Shown here in pieces: positions 46,797-58,469 of a stretch of DNA of 64,000 bases. Each line of letters starts with the position of its first letter. The first letter of the stretch is position 1. The DNA is taken from assembly GCA_946894095.1 (NCBI GenBank), contig OX335662.1, forward strand, positions 12,232,001 to 12,296,000. The letters are read 5' to 3'. The position numbers and the translations under genes were made by a program. The stretch comes from Incurvaria masculella (lineage: Eukaryota; Arthropoda; Insecta; Lepidoptera; Incurvariidae). The notes beneath the pieces were generated by a model. The model was not told the origin of the DNA and ran no database searches. It saw only the letters and a list, made by a program, of their open reading frames with translations.

Positions 46797-47169
46797 GAGC
46801 CTCAATGGCCCAGTGGCGCGACACTTCGGCGATCGCTCTCTGAAGTTAAGCAACGCTGGGTCCGGTCTGGTCTTGGATGGGTGACCATTCGACCGTTGAG
46901 AGAGGCTGGCCGTGGTTCGAATTCCACGTTAAACTGTAGGTGCCGTTCCTTACTTGCTAGGTGGTAGGATTAATCCCGCCCGGGTTGGTACCATCGCATC
47001 GGATGAACGATGGTCGAAGCGGCAATGAAAATTGTCCGTGTTTTCCATCCAGTTCAATGTAGCCGTGCAATATAAGGAAGGTCCTGGCATGGCACCTAGT
47101 TCCCATGTGGTGTGTTGTGCTAATACCATGACAGAAGATGTGGTATGGACATCCGGTCACAAAAAAAAA
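46797..47169 (+). mobile_element. 5S rRNA-headed SINE
   Basis: Starts GAGCCTCAATGGCCCAGTGG (first bases altered), otherwise full; A-run 47161-47169. Short ORFs within it are SINE artefacts. Confidence 0.86.
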
Positions 47170-47300
47170 CCGCTAATGGTAAGTTTTGCTGGTTCGGGTC
47201 CAGCCTTGCAGTGTATTCGTGAAGAATTTATTTTTACTGGGCTCTTTCTTTAATGAATTTGTCCTTTCTTCGCGGATACATACATATCACATTCCTATTA

Positions 47301-47347
47301 TATTCATATAATAATAATTAATACCATTAATTATTATTATATGAATA
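47301..47347. repeat. Perfect 22-bp AT-rich palindrome
   Basis: Arms 47301-47322 and 47326-47347 are exact reverse complements with a 3-nt loop. Confidence 0.85.
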
Positions 47348-47420
47348 CTATAACTAGATTAGTAAACTTTGGAAAGTAGGTACTCGTAATAGATATAATA
47401 TTATTGACAATTAACGTGCT

Positions 47421-48242
47421 TGAATGAATGAATGAATAAATTCTTTATTGTGCATAAACAAAAATACAATTTCAGAGAAAACATACAGCAAAACAACAAT
47501 ACTGCACAAAGGCGGACTTATCACTAAGAGTGATTTCTTCCAGTCAACCCTTGGGGTGATGAGGAAAGGCAATAGAAATATCTGTAGGTAGGTGACACAC
47601 CAGAATTTCAAAAGAAAAAAAAAATAACTCCATAAACATACATATACCATAATATATACATATTTATACATATAATTGAATATACTAATATATATGATAC
47701 AATACACTAATACATATTATTATATCCACAAACCAGGGAAAAAAAACCTATAATAACTATTACCATTGATTCTAAAATCAGTACTATTAGAAGGACAATA
47801 AAATTAAATATATATATACAGTGAGAACATATTATCACCTTTACATTTTATTTAAGTAAAACTCCTTGACTTTAAGTTTGAAAGAGCTGATAGTTTGACA
47901 GGAGCGGACTGTGGTGGGCAACGAGTTCCACAGACGTGCGGCATGAACAGTAAAGAAGTTAGAGGAAAAACACGTCGTATGGCGAGGAATCGCAAGGATA
48001 CTGTCATTGCTAGATCGCAAAGGGAGACCGTGTGAAGAGAGGTTCATAAACCGGGAACGAAGATATTCAGGAGAGTTATGGTTATTTAGAATTCCGTAAA
48101 GAAGAATTAGTAAATGACAGTTCCTTCGGAAACGGATGGGTAGCCATTTAAGCTCTCGACGGTACTGCGATACATGGTCATATTTACGCAGACCATATAT
48201 GAAGCGAATGCAGAGATTCTGCAAACGAACGTGCTTCTGTTC
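47421..48242 (-). pseudogene. 5'-truncated LINE, RT C-terminus and tail
   Basis: Minus-strand frame 48242-47841 encodes the post-catalytic C-terminus of a jockey-type LINE polymerase (LQNLCIRFIYGLRKYDHVSQ, HAARLWNSLP near the end; about 134 codons). The 3' UTR continues to 47421 and ends in an (ATTC)n tail (GAAT repeats on the + strand, 47421-47440). No frameshift in the remaining frame. The 5' break abuts the minisatellite. Confidence 0.82.
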
Positions 48243-48600
48243 TCATTGACGTTATTACTATTGTGATTGATATTATTTTTGTTTTGATTGATGTTAATGT
48301 TGTGAATGAAGTTATTACTATTGTGACTGATATTATTTTTATTTTGATTGATGTTGATGTTGTGAATAATTTTATTACTATTGTGAATGATATTATTTTT
48401 GTTTTGATTGATGTTGATGTTGTGAATAAAGTTATTACTGTTGTGACTGATATTATTTTTGTTTTAATTGATGTTGATGTTGTGAATTATGTTATTACTA
48501 TTGTGATTGATGTTATATCTGTTGAGATTCACGTTGCTGTTGTGATTGATGTTGCAATTACGATTTTGTCGTCTATATTATTTGTGCTGATGTTGTGAGA
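48243..48600 (+). repeat. 60-bp minisatellite
   Basis: About five units of almost exactly 60 bp (GTTATTACTATTGTGACTGA ... GATGTTGATGTTGTGAAT), decaying to TGTTGTGA-rich sequence up to the exon at 48671. The open frame across it is a product of the repeat. Confidence 0.88.
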
Positions 48601-48670
48601 TTGATATGATTTCTGTTGTGACTCACAATATTTCTGTTGTGATTGAAGTTGTTGCTGTTGTGATTTTCAG

Positions 48671-48748
48671 CCGAGGCGGACGAGCCCACGGTGACGAAGA
48701 AAGGCAGCGAGGAGAAGGAAGAAGCCAAACCCAAACGGCGTATCATCC
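48671..48748 (+). CDS. Osiris family protein, exon 2
   Basis: 78 nt between acceptor TGATTTTCAG and donor C|GTGAGT, phases 1 to 1. It adds an acidic/lysine-rich linker (ADEPTVTKKGSEEKEEAKPK, about residues 118-137) ending in RRII, the basic run that precedes the hydrophobic DUF1676 segment in Osiris proteins. It keeps the frame from exon 1 to exon 3. Confidence 0.82.
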
Positions 48749-49516
48749 GTGAGTTTAATACCATTTAACTTAATTTAATTATTTTTGAATTTAAAACAGT
48801 TTTACTTATTGGCTTAGAATGTAATATGATGATATACAGAGTCAACTGACGGAAAAGACCAAAATGATTTCATGCAACATGTAATAAAAAAATCATAATA
48901 TTTGAATCGCTACGTAGCTTCGGAATAATGATCTGAAGTTATGTTTTAAGTCATACTTTGAAATATCGAGGAAAGGTTAAGAAATTTAAACGCCGTAAAA
49001 GTCAAGTTATTTTCCAAAATTTAAAGTCGGTTCGATGCCAGAACCTGCTTTGTACTTGCACAGGAATTTTGAACAGGATAAAAAAATCAGAATTATTATT
49101 ATTATATCCTGGCGGTGCGGCAGAGAAATGAGTTTAGCCGCGAGTATCGTACCCTAGAATTAAAACGTAAGATATTGTTAGGAGCGTGCCATTTGTAGCA
49201 TTCATTTGGGGCGCAACTACAAAAACGAAGGGAGAAAAGCAGTTTACTGAACCTGGTCAACAGTCGACACCTTTTACCTACTTCTAAGGCAAGCCTCGGA
49301 CTGGTAAAATAAGACTAATCCTGGAATATTTAGTTGATTCTCGAAAGATAGTTCTCGACTGGTGGGCACCTAGAATTCAGTGGAGTGTTCTATTAGCAGC
49401 TCCACCAATAAGTCATTTATGGAAGGCGTCAGAACCAACTCTTTTCTGTCCGCTATAGGTCTGTTCACTAACCTTTTTAATATGTTTTTATTTTATCGTT
49501 GAGCAATACATGTACA
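48749..49516. other. Osiris intron 2, 5' part
   Basis: No repeats or genes recognised. Confidence 0.45.
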
Positions 49517-49707
49517 AAGTAATTGCAAAATACGCGGACCTTATAACTTAGAAACCAAACACTATTTTGCAATGCCAATGGTAATAAGACATCTAGTTCG
49601 ATCAAATAAAGCAATTTTGAGTATAATTTCGGATCTATGACAAGAAATATGCGCCTCATGTTCTTTCCCCGTTTGTATGTTGACTTGAGCGGGAAGGCCC
49701 ACCTTAA
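49517..49707 (-). mobile_element. TTAA MITE, truncated
   Basis: Retains the end AGCGGGAAGGCCCACC then TTAA (49704-49707); the other end is missing. Confidence 0.75.
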
Positions 49708-50856
49708 GATTTCGAAGTGATCCATGTGAACCAGCTCTTTCAGTGAAACAATTCAACGAGCGACATTTGACGTTCATCTCCACTGGACCATACAGCACGA
49801 ACAGCGAATAAGCTAGAAAGAAAACACCAAAATTACCATTCCGATCGACAGGTGAGCATCGTCACGCGATGCCTAGAAAAAGCATCTAATGTACGCTTAT
49901 TGCAGCGCGATCGCGCTTTTTAGTCAGGCACGCACTTTCTACGGTGCCGTTTATCTGCGCTGATTTTAATTAGCACTGAAGATTTCTAGCGTCGCGTGCG
50001 GGAGCACGCGTCGAGGGGCAGGGGCGCTATTCTTGGAGATCTCGGCTCAGGAATCAGGATTCTTTCCGCCTGGAAAACAAGTTTGACGACCGTTGCAAAA
50101 GTAGTTTTATCGATTGAAAGATGATACCTCAGCGCTGAATTCTGGGAATTCCGAGTTGATGAATCAGTAGTACTCAGGAATTCCCTTTGACATTACTTTG
50201 GTATTCTGGTAATTCGTCTTAGCGCCACACGGAATTAGTGGCACGAAATTAAATATCTTCATGTGTGTCCGGATTCAGGGCTAACGAAAACTGACGTATA
50301 CATTTCCACAAGGGATCACGGGAATGCACCGGGATAAGTTGGAAGTAATTTTTCGGTGAGGATTCAGAAGTGGTTCGTTTGTAAACTAATAAGCGCTAGA
50401 ATTGACCTCCAGGAGAATTCGCGCCGAGTGCGAAACGCTGTCGGGGGATTGGTTTGGGTTTCCTTTCGAGCACAAGTAGCTGTCAAGTGCGAGGACGGCT
50501 CGCAAGCCGAGGGCTCCGTAACGATACGAATAAGGAACGCCCCTGGGTCACTGTCGATCTTAAAACATGTTTTATCCATTCAACCGCAACGATTTCTTAA
50601 GAAAGTCGTTACCCTATCAATTCCCCATACTACGGGCGATAACTGTTTTCATGCTCTTAATGTTTTACTAGGTTTTTGAATTTTCGATTCTAAAATATAT
50701 TGTGGAAATCTATGTCTGTTTGTTTTTTTTTTTTTTTTAATAAACCTTTAAGATTGGAAAATATTGGCCAATAAACATTAGACAAAAGTTGTATTTTTTT
50801 TTTAACCGAAAAAACAGATATTTACAAAAAAAATCTAAACATTGGCCGAAATACAG
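49708..50856. other. Intron 2 with decayed MITE
   Basis: About 50045-50230 resembles the CAGGAATC MITE. About 50470-50530 is a degraded GTTCCGTACC-like 5' end. No gene. Confidence 0.4.
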
Positions 50857-50970
50857 AATGGTTATGATTACATTCAGGAATGGTTATTCGAGTACATTCA
50901 ACCCGGAATAGTTATGGTTTCAATCAGGAATGGTTATAGTTTTACTCCGGAATGGTTACACTGGAACAGA
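50857..50970 (+). repeat. Short minisatellite, 21-28 bp units
   Basis: Five units each starting GAAT[G/A]GTTA at 50857, 50878, 50906, 50928 and 50950, ending in CAG or CCG. Confidence 0.8.
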
Positions 50971-51109
50971 GGGTAATTCGAAACCCGCCAAAATCCGAAC
51001 TTGAGGATTTGAGCGAGATTTTAGAATGAGGAAACAAAAAAGTTCGTGCGGCCGCCGCAAAGATTTGAATGTGTATTTTCGATAAGAATGCGGACAACAC
51101 GCTGGGTCG

Positions 51110-51385
51110 GAACCTATGTAAAAGTTCAGGTCACATTCCCTGCTTACTAGGTGGCAGGTTACCGTAACATCGCATTACATGAAAGTAGGTCGTAGCGGCG
51201 GACAAAAATTGTCCTTGCTTTCCCGAGGTTCAAAAATTGTTAAGTTCAATTTAGCCTTTCTCTCATAAACGGAATATCCTGGAAATGCACTTATTTCGTC
51301 TGTAAATCAGCTACGGGCTAACATCATGACGTAGGTTGTGATAGTAGCCATGTAAATCCAGATTCAGAAAAAAACAACAGTTCGC
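51110..51385 (+). mobile_element. Old SINE body
   Basis: Diverged match to the shared SINE body (TACTAGGTGGCAGG, ATCGCATTACATGAA, AAAAATTGTCC, GGGCTAACATCATGACG); head missing. Confidence 0.6.
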
Positions 51386-51802
51386 ATAATCGTCAATCAT
51401 GAAAATCGTTAAAATAGTTTAAAAGTTGTTATTTTACATTGCAAGGATGTTATATTTTTTTATTTATTTTTTATATTTTATCGCTCGAGTATTGAGCGCT
51501 AAAATAAACCCGTAGTGGTGCGATAGCTATTAACAAAAACTTTTCACTTATTCATAGCACTTAGTAACTTTAAGGTATGTCAAAAGAGCCGAGAGACATG
51601 CAGATCCAATTTTATGAATTAGTTTCTCGTTACACCGACGGAACACTAAATGCATCTTGCTCACGCCACAATAAAGACAAAGGCACGGAGAACAAGAGAC
51701 GGTGGTTGATCGAATTCATCAATCTAGGGTGTGAAGTGGATATAATAGGATGAAGGTAAGGGGACAATGATGGAAGGAATTTCTTGGCTTACGGAAGCTA
51801 CG

Positions 51803-52124
51803 AAAAACCGGCTAAGTGCGAACCGGACTCGCACACGAAGGGTTCCTTACCATCGTACAAGAATAAAACGAAAAAAACAGGTTTTTTATATGGGGGCCAT
51901 TTAATTTTTATCATTTCCAATATATTATCCAATCCAATGTATTTTACCTATTTGTTGTTATAGCGGCAAAATAAATACACACTCTGTGAACATTTCAGCT
52001 GCCTACCTATTACGGCTTATGAGATAGAGCCCGAGAGACGGACGGACAGACGGACGGACGAACGGCCAGCGGAGGCTTAGTAATAGGGTTCCGTTGGCAG
52101 CCTTTGGGTACGGACCCCTAAAAA
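51803..52124 (+). mobile_element. GTTCCGTACC element
   Basis: AAAAACCGGCTAAGTGCGA to GGTACGGACCCCTAAAAA; full length with a GGAC run. Confidence 0.8.
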
Positions 52125-54055
52125 TTAGATACAATGAGGTGATAACTTGTGAACACCAAACTAAATATGTATCATTAGAACGAAATAAGAGTGACATCCA
52201 ATAACATAGTAGACCAACCCTACCGAGAACCCTACATAGGTTACGAATGCTCGTTATTTCGCAAGGGGTATTTTTTCCTGTAATCTCTGAAAGAATTCAG
52301 TTAGAAAAGAGATTCGGCCTCTTAATGCCGCCTTTTGCTAGTGGCTTACAGAAATTTTGTCAATACTCTAGTTTAAGGTGTTGATCTGCTGACTAACACA
52401 TTTATTTAAATATTTTTAAAAATATGAGTATTACGATATGTTATTTTTTTCGGTTCTAAATAAAAATGCCAGGTTTTGATCAATAAAAACATTAACAACG
52501 TTGTATTACTGTATCTTTAAGTTTATATCAAAAATATAATAATCAATTGTATCCAGCATAAATTTAAATCATCAATTTATTTTACTATTACACTAGATAG
52601 ATTTTTATGCAGGTTAAGGTTATATTTTGTTTTGCATAAACTGGAAATAATTAATACTGTCGCATATTTACCCTCACGATTTGTTACAATCTCATTCAAC
52701 CGAGGGGCTTAAATTTAATAGAATACAATCGTTTCCCGACGCTTATTCAACTACTCATCGACGATATATGTACAAAAAAAAACATAACCCTTCCGTATGC
52801 CAGATTTGTCTTACTCTCGCCATTTGAAAAAAACGCATTTTAGCTCCAACAACTCGGTCGATGTCGGCTGAAAAAACAAATAAAAAGAGTCTAGTCAAAA
52901 AAATCAATAATACTTTTTTTCATCGGAGAATGGTCTTAAATTAACTCGTCATTATCACAACACCAGGTCAACCTATTTTGGGAAGAACATTTCATTTATT
53001 CCTCTAAGAGAGATTATGGGATACCAATCCCAACAGGAACTTCTTCAACACCAGCGCGAACCCGAATATTCCCATTAATAACATGTGTAAGTATCTTCTG
53101 CAATTCCGGAATTCTACAGAGGCGAATGAAACCGTTCCCTTTGATGGTGTGATGCTATAATTAATGCGCTCGAATTATGCAAATTCTATTTAGAACTCAT
53201 TGGAGAACGTAATAGGGAGAGAGGATCTTTTGTATTCTCAATTTGAAGTGGAATAATTGGATAAAATTCAATTTAACTTGCAAAGGACATTGACCATTCT
53301 TCTATGGGCAAGAACAGCGGTGACAGCTTTTATGTAATACCTGGTAATACGGTACAAAAAACGCAGTCCTGTTTTACATATTTATGAAAATATTGTTTTC
53401 AATATTTTTATTAGATAACATTTTATCAATATTGTTACCGGTTGTAAAGCGCAGGGAGCTTTTTGAAAATTAATTTTAATTAATTTAATTGGCAGATTGT
53501 AATTGCCTTTGGTGATGTGCGTTGTCGTGCTGATGTGATGTGCGCTTGGCAATATTGGAAGTCAAAATGCAAACATTAATTTGTTATCGAAAATGCGCTG
53601 GTTTTAAAATCAGATAATTAAGCGAAAATGTTTATTTTTAATTTAAATTTCCAACACCGAATACATTTTTCTATTATAGCCAACTCAAAATCTCGGCTCC
53701 GCTTTCGTGTTTAGAATTAGAAGCGTTTATTATTACAAGCTTTTATTTAACTTGCATTTGTATATATTTCTATGTATTTAGTTAGGTTAAATTTTGATAC
53801 GTTAAACTAGTGACAAGTTTTCATTTCACACACAATACTTTAATTTAATTTAAATTAAGTTTTGATTTAATTTAAAGTTTCTTCTTTTTGGAGCATTCAA
53901 ATTAAAGCTTGTTTTTTTATCTTGGAATTGAAATACTACTACTCCTTAAATATTAATGAAACTGGATATTGTTAACTAATCATTGGTACTTCAACCATCT
54001 CTTCATCCAATGCTGCCAACCCACCCATAAAGGCATGAACGGGGCGCGGAGATAG
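52125..54055. other. Unassigned intron 2 sequence
   Basis: Almost 2 kb of AT-rich DNA with no gene or repeat I recognise. Confidence 0.4.
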
Positions 54056-54300
54056 AATCGATGACCTCTGGCATGAGAAGCAAGGCCAAGACCTTGAACT
54101 ACGAGTAGCTCATTCTACTGAATCTCTGCCGGCGGGTGCCTTTCCTGATACCTATATCCTGGGAGTCTACAAGCGTAATTTAAACAAGCTCGATAGCTCA
54201 GCGATATTCCGCAAATCCGCCGGCATGGTGCCTCGCTGGGCGTGGTCTCGCGAGACGAGGTGTTTTTGGTTTTTCTGAGCACCTTTGGTCCTCAGCAGAG
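54056..54300 (-). mobile_element. SINE-head scraps
   Basis: About 54056-54112 is a reversed tRNA-SINE head (GATGACCTCTGGCATGAGAA, CGAGTAGCTC). 54190-54300 starts CTCGATAGCTCAGCGATA (tRNA-like, as at 43825). Confidence 0.45.
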
Positions 54301-54655
54301 CCACCCATACCGGGGTCATAAACTAATACATATCCATACATAATTTAACTACAATCCTATAAGAAAATGTTATATCAGTGAACATTTTCCCCTTTCTACC
54401 GTGTATTGTTGGAGCGACAGAAGCGCCAATATCCGGTTGCGGGGCCAGTCAGGTGTGCGAAGTCAGTCAAACATAGCTAACTGCCTCACATTTAATTAGT
54501 TCACCCATTACTCCACCTAGCAATTTAACCGGACAGAGTGGGTGAAATTACAACTCCGCGAATATAATTATCTTTCGAGTTTCCGACGTCGCGTCGATAC
54601 ACTTCCGGTAGGGTGGACTCGTCGGTCTTGTCTGATGTTATAGATGGAACAAGAG

Positions 54656-54942
54656 AAACCGGCCAAGTGCGAGTCGGAGTCGCACACGAAGGGTTCCGTA
54701 CCATTGTTCAAGATTTAACACAACAAAATCACGTTTTTTGTAGTCCCCTTTATTTTTTATATATTTTTTTATTTTACCTATTTGTTGTTATAGCGGCAAA
54801 ATAAATACACACTCTGTAAAAATTACCGCTGTCTACCTATTACGGTTAATGAGATACAGCCCTGTGACGGACGGACGGACGGACGGCGGAGGCTTAGTAA
54901 TAGGGTTCTGTTTTCACCCTTTTGGGTACAGAACCCTAAAAA
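54656..54942 (+). mobile_element. GTTCCGTACC element
   Basis: AAACCGGCCAAGTGCGAGTC to GGTACAGAACCCTAAA. Confidence 0.8.
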
Positions 54943-55076
54943 CTACACCCCTATATATCCGTTATATTTGCAATCTGAGCTTATTTGTCTTTCTGTCTGA
55001 TCTGTTGACAATTATTGAATCGATTTTGCGCTATTTGGAAAAGAGGTAACTTGAAATCGGATAAAAGACAAAGCAT

Positions 55077-55398
55077 AAAACCGGCCAAGTGCGAGTCGGA
55101 CTCGCACACAAAGGGTTCCGTAGCATCGTACAATATTTAACAGAAAAAATACGTTTTTTGTATGGGGCTTTAATTACGTTTTTTGTATGGGGCCCTTTAT
55201 TTTTTATAATTTTGAAATTTCACCTAATTCTTGTTATACATTTTCACAGAGTTTGTATTTATTTTGCATACACACTCTATGAAAAGTTCAGCTGCCTACC
55301 TATTAACGTTCATGAGATACGGACGGACGGACGGACGGACAGCGGGGGCTTAGTAATAGGGTTCCGTTTTCACCCTCTGGGTACGGAACCCTAAAAAA
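55077..55398 (+). mobile_element. GTTCCGTACC element
   Basis: AAAACCGGCCAAGTGCGAGTC to GGTACGGAACCCTAAAAAA. Internal short duplications of ACGTTTTTTGTATGGGG (55151, 55177) and of the GTATTTATTTTGCATACACA area. Confidence 0.8.
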
Positions 55399-55780
55399 GA
55401 TTAATCTTTTTAACCAAAATGGTAGCATCCCGAGCGATACCGGATACGGCACAGATAGTTGACAATATAGCTATAAATAAATATGCTATCCTATTGATTA
55501 TGCGGAGGGTAATTTCTCATTGGACGCTTTAAAAATGAAATTTAATTACCTTTATTGTGTATTAATTGTTGTTGTTGTTCATTGTTGAGTTATCATCCAT
55601 AGGCAGTACAAATTCTGTACTGGGATTTGTCATATTTTATCATTTAAGCAACTTATATTGCTACTTTAACCTACATTATGATGTGATGACATATTGAAAA
55701 TTGGTCAGAATGTGGCTTCATGTAACTAAACAGATTCACCGAAAAAAAAAATGTAGGTAGCAAACATAATGGGAATAAAT

Positions 55781-55938
55781 CCTGGACCACATGATCGGAA
55801 TAAAACCGGACGGACGGAATTTCTGCCAATGTTGGGAACTCCGGAATCATTGAATGCATGCCGGACCCATGCACTGCCATAGGTATTTCAGAAAATGTAT
55901 TCCGTCCGTCTGGTTTTTTTTCGATCATGTGGTCCAGG
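55781..55938. mobile_element. 40-bp-arm hairpin MITE
   Basis: Arms 55781-55820 and 55899-55938 (CCTGGACCACATGATCG...), three mismatches; 78-nt loop. It lies 165 bp before exon 3. Confidence 0.75.
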
Positions 55939-56102
55939 TCTAATGAAGGACGAAAAAAAGAGTTGCACTGATGCACGATCAAAATATAACCTTGATCAGA
56001 ACATTAAAAAATGGCCGTCATGGAAGTTACTCGTACCCAACTGAGGCTACGTTCCCGATGCCAGGACATATCTTAACTCATTCCCTTCTCTTTTGAAAAC
56101 AG

Positions 56103-56295
56103 GAAGAAGACAAAAAAAGCGTATCCTTCAAGCGCTGCTGCCCATGATCCTTGGCATGAAGTCGGCTGGAACTGTGCTTCTGGCAATCGCTGCCGTGGCC
56201 GCGCTCACCATGAAAGCCTTCGTGGCCAGTAAATTGGCCTTGCTGGTCACTGTGGGCATGGCTGCCAAACGGCTGTACGAGAGTTTCGGACAAGG
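56103..56295 (+). CDS. Osiris family protein, exon 3 (DUF1676 core)
   Basis: Acceptor TTTTGAAAACAG, donor GG|GTGAGG; phases 1 to 2. It encodes residues about 141-205: a basic run (RRRQKKR), then the diagnostic long Ala/Leu/Gly/Lys-rich hydrophobic stretch (ILQALLPMILGMKSAGTVLL continuing to KLALLVTVGMAAKRLY) that defines DUF1676/Osiris and is a likely membrane segment. Reading past the donor gives TGA at once, which confirms that splicing is needed. Confidence 0.92.
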
Positions 56296-57054
56296 GTGAG
56301 GATTGATATGCTTTTTATTCATGACTAATTTTTTTTCCTTTCGAGAAATTTACCCCAATGGCAAATACAACCAAAGGGCCTATATTTATGAGAATGTACA
56401 GAAACAATAACAATAAGGCATTTAAATAATTTTGGAAAACAAATTAAATCGGAAATGAGGAGACCGAGGCAAGAAAGATAAAAAATTGTCCATTCAATAC
56501 CAATTTATTTACTGATGGTTAAGAATGTTTGGGCCTAAATATTCAAGATATTGTTGTAATGTTTGGAGATCAGTAACAAAAAGGAAATTTCGTAAGAAAT
56601 GTTAAGAATCAATACAGTTTTGCGACGCAGATTTAAAAACAATGCGATTTCTTACACACTTGATTTTATTTTTGTGATTACATACAATGGAACCGTTTGG
56701 ATAAACAACACTAGAATACAGACGTTAGGAATGACACTGTATCATAAAAAAATCAAACACAGCAACGTTTCAATTCACTGCATGTCTTGACAAAACAAAT
56801 TGTATTTGTATCTGTTATCACCCTGACTTGATGTAGTTAGCAAATTATTTGCATGACAGCAATAAAAAGCACTGACCTTACCCGACCTCTCTTGACTGTC
56901 CCTAACCATTCGTAACAACCAATAGGAACTATGACTATAGTTAACTGACGTGGCAAGGACAACTACTGACATTAATAAACATACACTATCGAAGTTGTTC
57001 GTCCAACCGGCGTTTGTGGCCAAGTAAATACTTAACAAGCTTTTCGAATTCCAG
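56296..57054. other. Osiris intron 3
   Basis: 759 bp, AT-rich, no recognised repeat. Confidence 0.7.
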
Positions 57055-58465
57055 CGTCGGCTTGCAAAACCATCCTTACCTATACTCACAATATCCCGTG
57101 GATTTCCCGAGCGCATCGTCTCATGCCTACTCCGTCAGTGGAGTCAGCAACCCGCAATTCGCTTCGCCCGAGCTCTTCGGCGCCACCGCTCTGGCGTCTC
57201 ACTCGCACCAACACGAGATGCTACAACAGAGTGATGCCTCTGCCCAGCAATCACAATCGGCACCCACCCTTCAGCTTGCAAACGCGACGCGCGCTTCTGA
57301 GAGATGGGACGGTAAGTCTAGGTTTCTGGGAATGCTAAAAGAAGCCGTCGATAAAGTTAAGAGTGTATTGACGCCGCTCGCCGGTAAGATCGTTGATGTC
57401 ATGCCTGCTAGCTTCAGGACTATTACTTCTAAAGCCTTCGGATTCGATGCAAAGGAGAAGGAAGATGAGCTCGAAGACTTTATGGAAAGCAGAGTCCCTA
57501 AAGGAATAGATATAGAAGCGTCAAATAATTACTTCCCCAAACAAATTCTGATACCAAAGCCTCGGTTGCTGTCTAGAAAGTCCGGGGAAGTAAAATCTAA
57601 TGGTTACCCTAAATCTGGACCAAAGAAGGTTATCAACAAAAATATGGATTTGAGTAAATTGAAAGAAAATAAAGATCTTGATGATTACATAAAAACAAAA
57701 AAATACATCTTTTACTATGGGAACACACATTTCTATCCTCGAATGAAATATTTTATTGAGCAAACTACTCGTTCTCCCTATGAGCAAATGTCAAAACAAA
57801 TTGTCACATCTTCGCATGTAAGGCGAGTTCAACCATTGCCTGTGTTCCAAAAAATCGCTTCAAACATCAGTCCACCACTTGCACAAAGTTCAAAACTTCG
57901 ATACTCTTATGTGACACCATTACCAAAAAACAATTTACTTCAACAGGTAGTCGTTCAGCGTCAGAAGCGTGAGGTTAATTTAGATTCAAAGATTTTAAAT
58001 TTCGAAAATGAAAAGATTAATAAAGTCACAAAAGAAGAATCTGTAGAGGTGAACCAACAAAGAAGTTTTGCATGGAAATCGATCGGTGAAACATTAGCCC
58101 GTGGCCTGTCTGATCTATTTTTCAATACAAACCCAGTGAATGATCTACTAAAGCAAGTAGACGATTACGTTAAATCACACACAACTCCAAAACATCCTAC
58201 TAAGCCACTGGTCACGACGTCTCAGAAGATTTACTATGTTGGAGTAGAAATGATTATGTACAGTTTGCAAATGCTCGATGTTTACGTTAACATGGCAGAT
58301 TCTATAATGAACCATCTTGGAGACGACGGGAACAAGAAGAAAAAGCATAGAAAAAGTAATCGACGCAAAAGTCACGTAGAGTATGAGAAGAAAAATAAAA
58401 CAACGAAAATAAAGAACAAAGTCTATAATAAACAATTGAGTGACAGATTTAATAAAAATAAATAA
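57055..58465 (+). CDS. Osiris exon 4 with read-through 3' extension
   Basis: Acceptor GAATTCCAG, phase 2 in. The first part (57055-57311, residues 205-291) is a His/Ser/Gln/Tyr-rich C-terminal region (NHPYLYSQYPVDFPSASSHA) as in other Osiris proteins, ending at a consensus donor G|GTAAGT (57312). The frame nevertheless stays open 384 codons beyond the donor to TAA at 58463-58465, immediately overlapped by AATAAA motifs. Such a length without a stop in AT-rich DNA is not expected by chance, so I infer an alternative last exon giving a 674-aa product. The extension is Lys/Ser-rich, has a basic RQKR site (residues 507-510), and ends in a very basic tail. I recognise no domain in it. It has only short AT-rich sequence before the next exon. 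Confidence 0.78.
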
Positions 58466-58469
58466 TAAA
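58451..58469 (+). terminator. Poly(A) signals at the long-isoform stop
   Basis: Three AATAAA hexamers (58451, 58457, 58464) overlap the last codons and stop of the read-through frame, as expected for an alternative terminal exon. Confidence 0.55.

Noticed and set aside
48263..48598. 111-codon Val/Ile/Asp-rich ORF
   Set aside because: Product of the 60-bp minisatellite (unit divisible by 3), with no flanking coding sequence.
48243..48600. CRISPR-like array
   Set aside because: A eukaryotic minisatellite: units are contiguous, with no unique spacers.
57521..58435. Antisense ORFs of 86-88 codons under the Osiris extension
   Set aside because: Shadows of the AT-rich sense frame, without their own signals.
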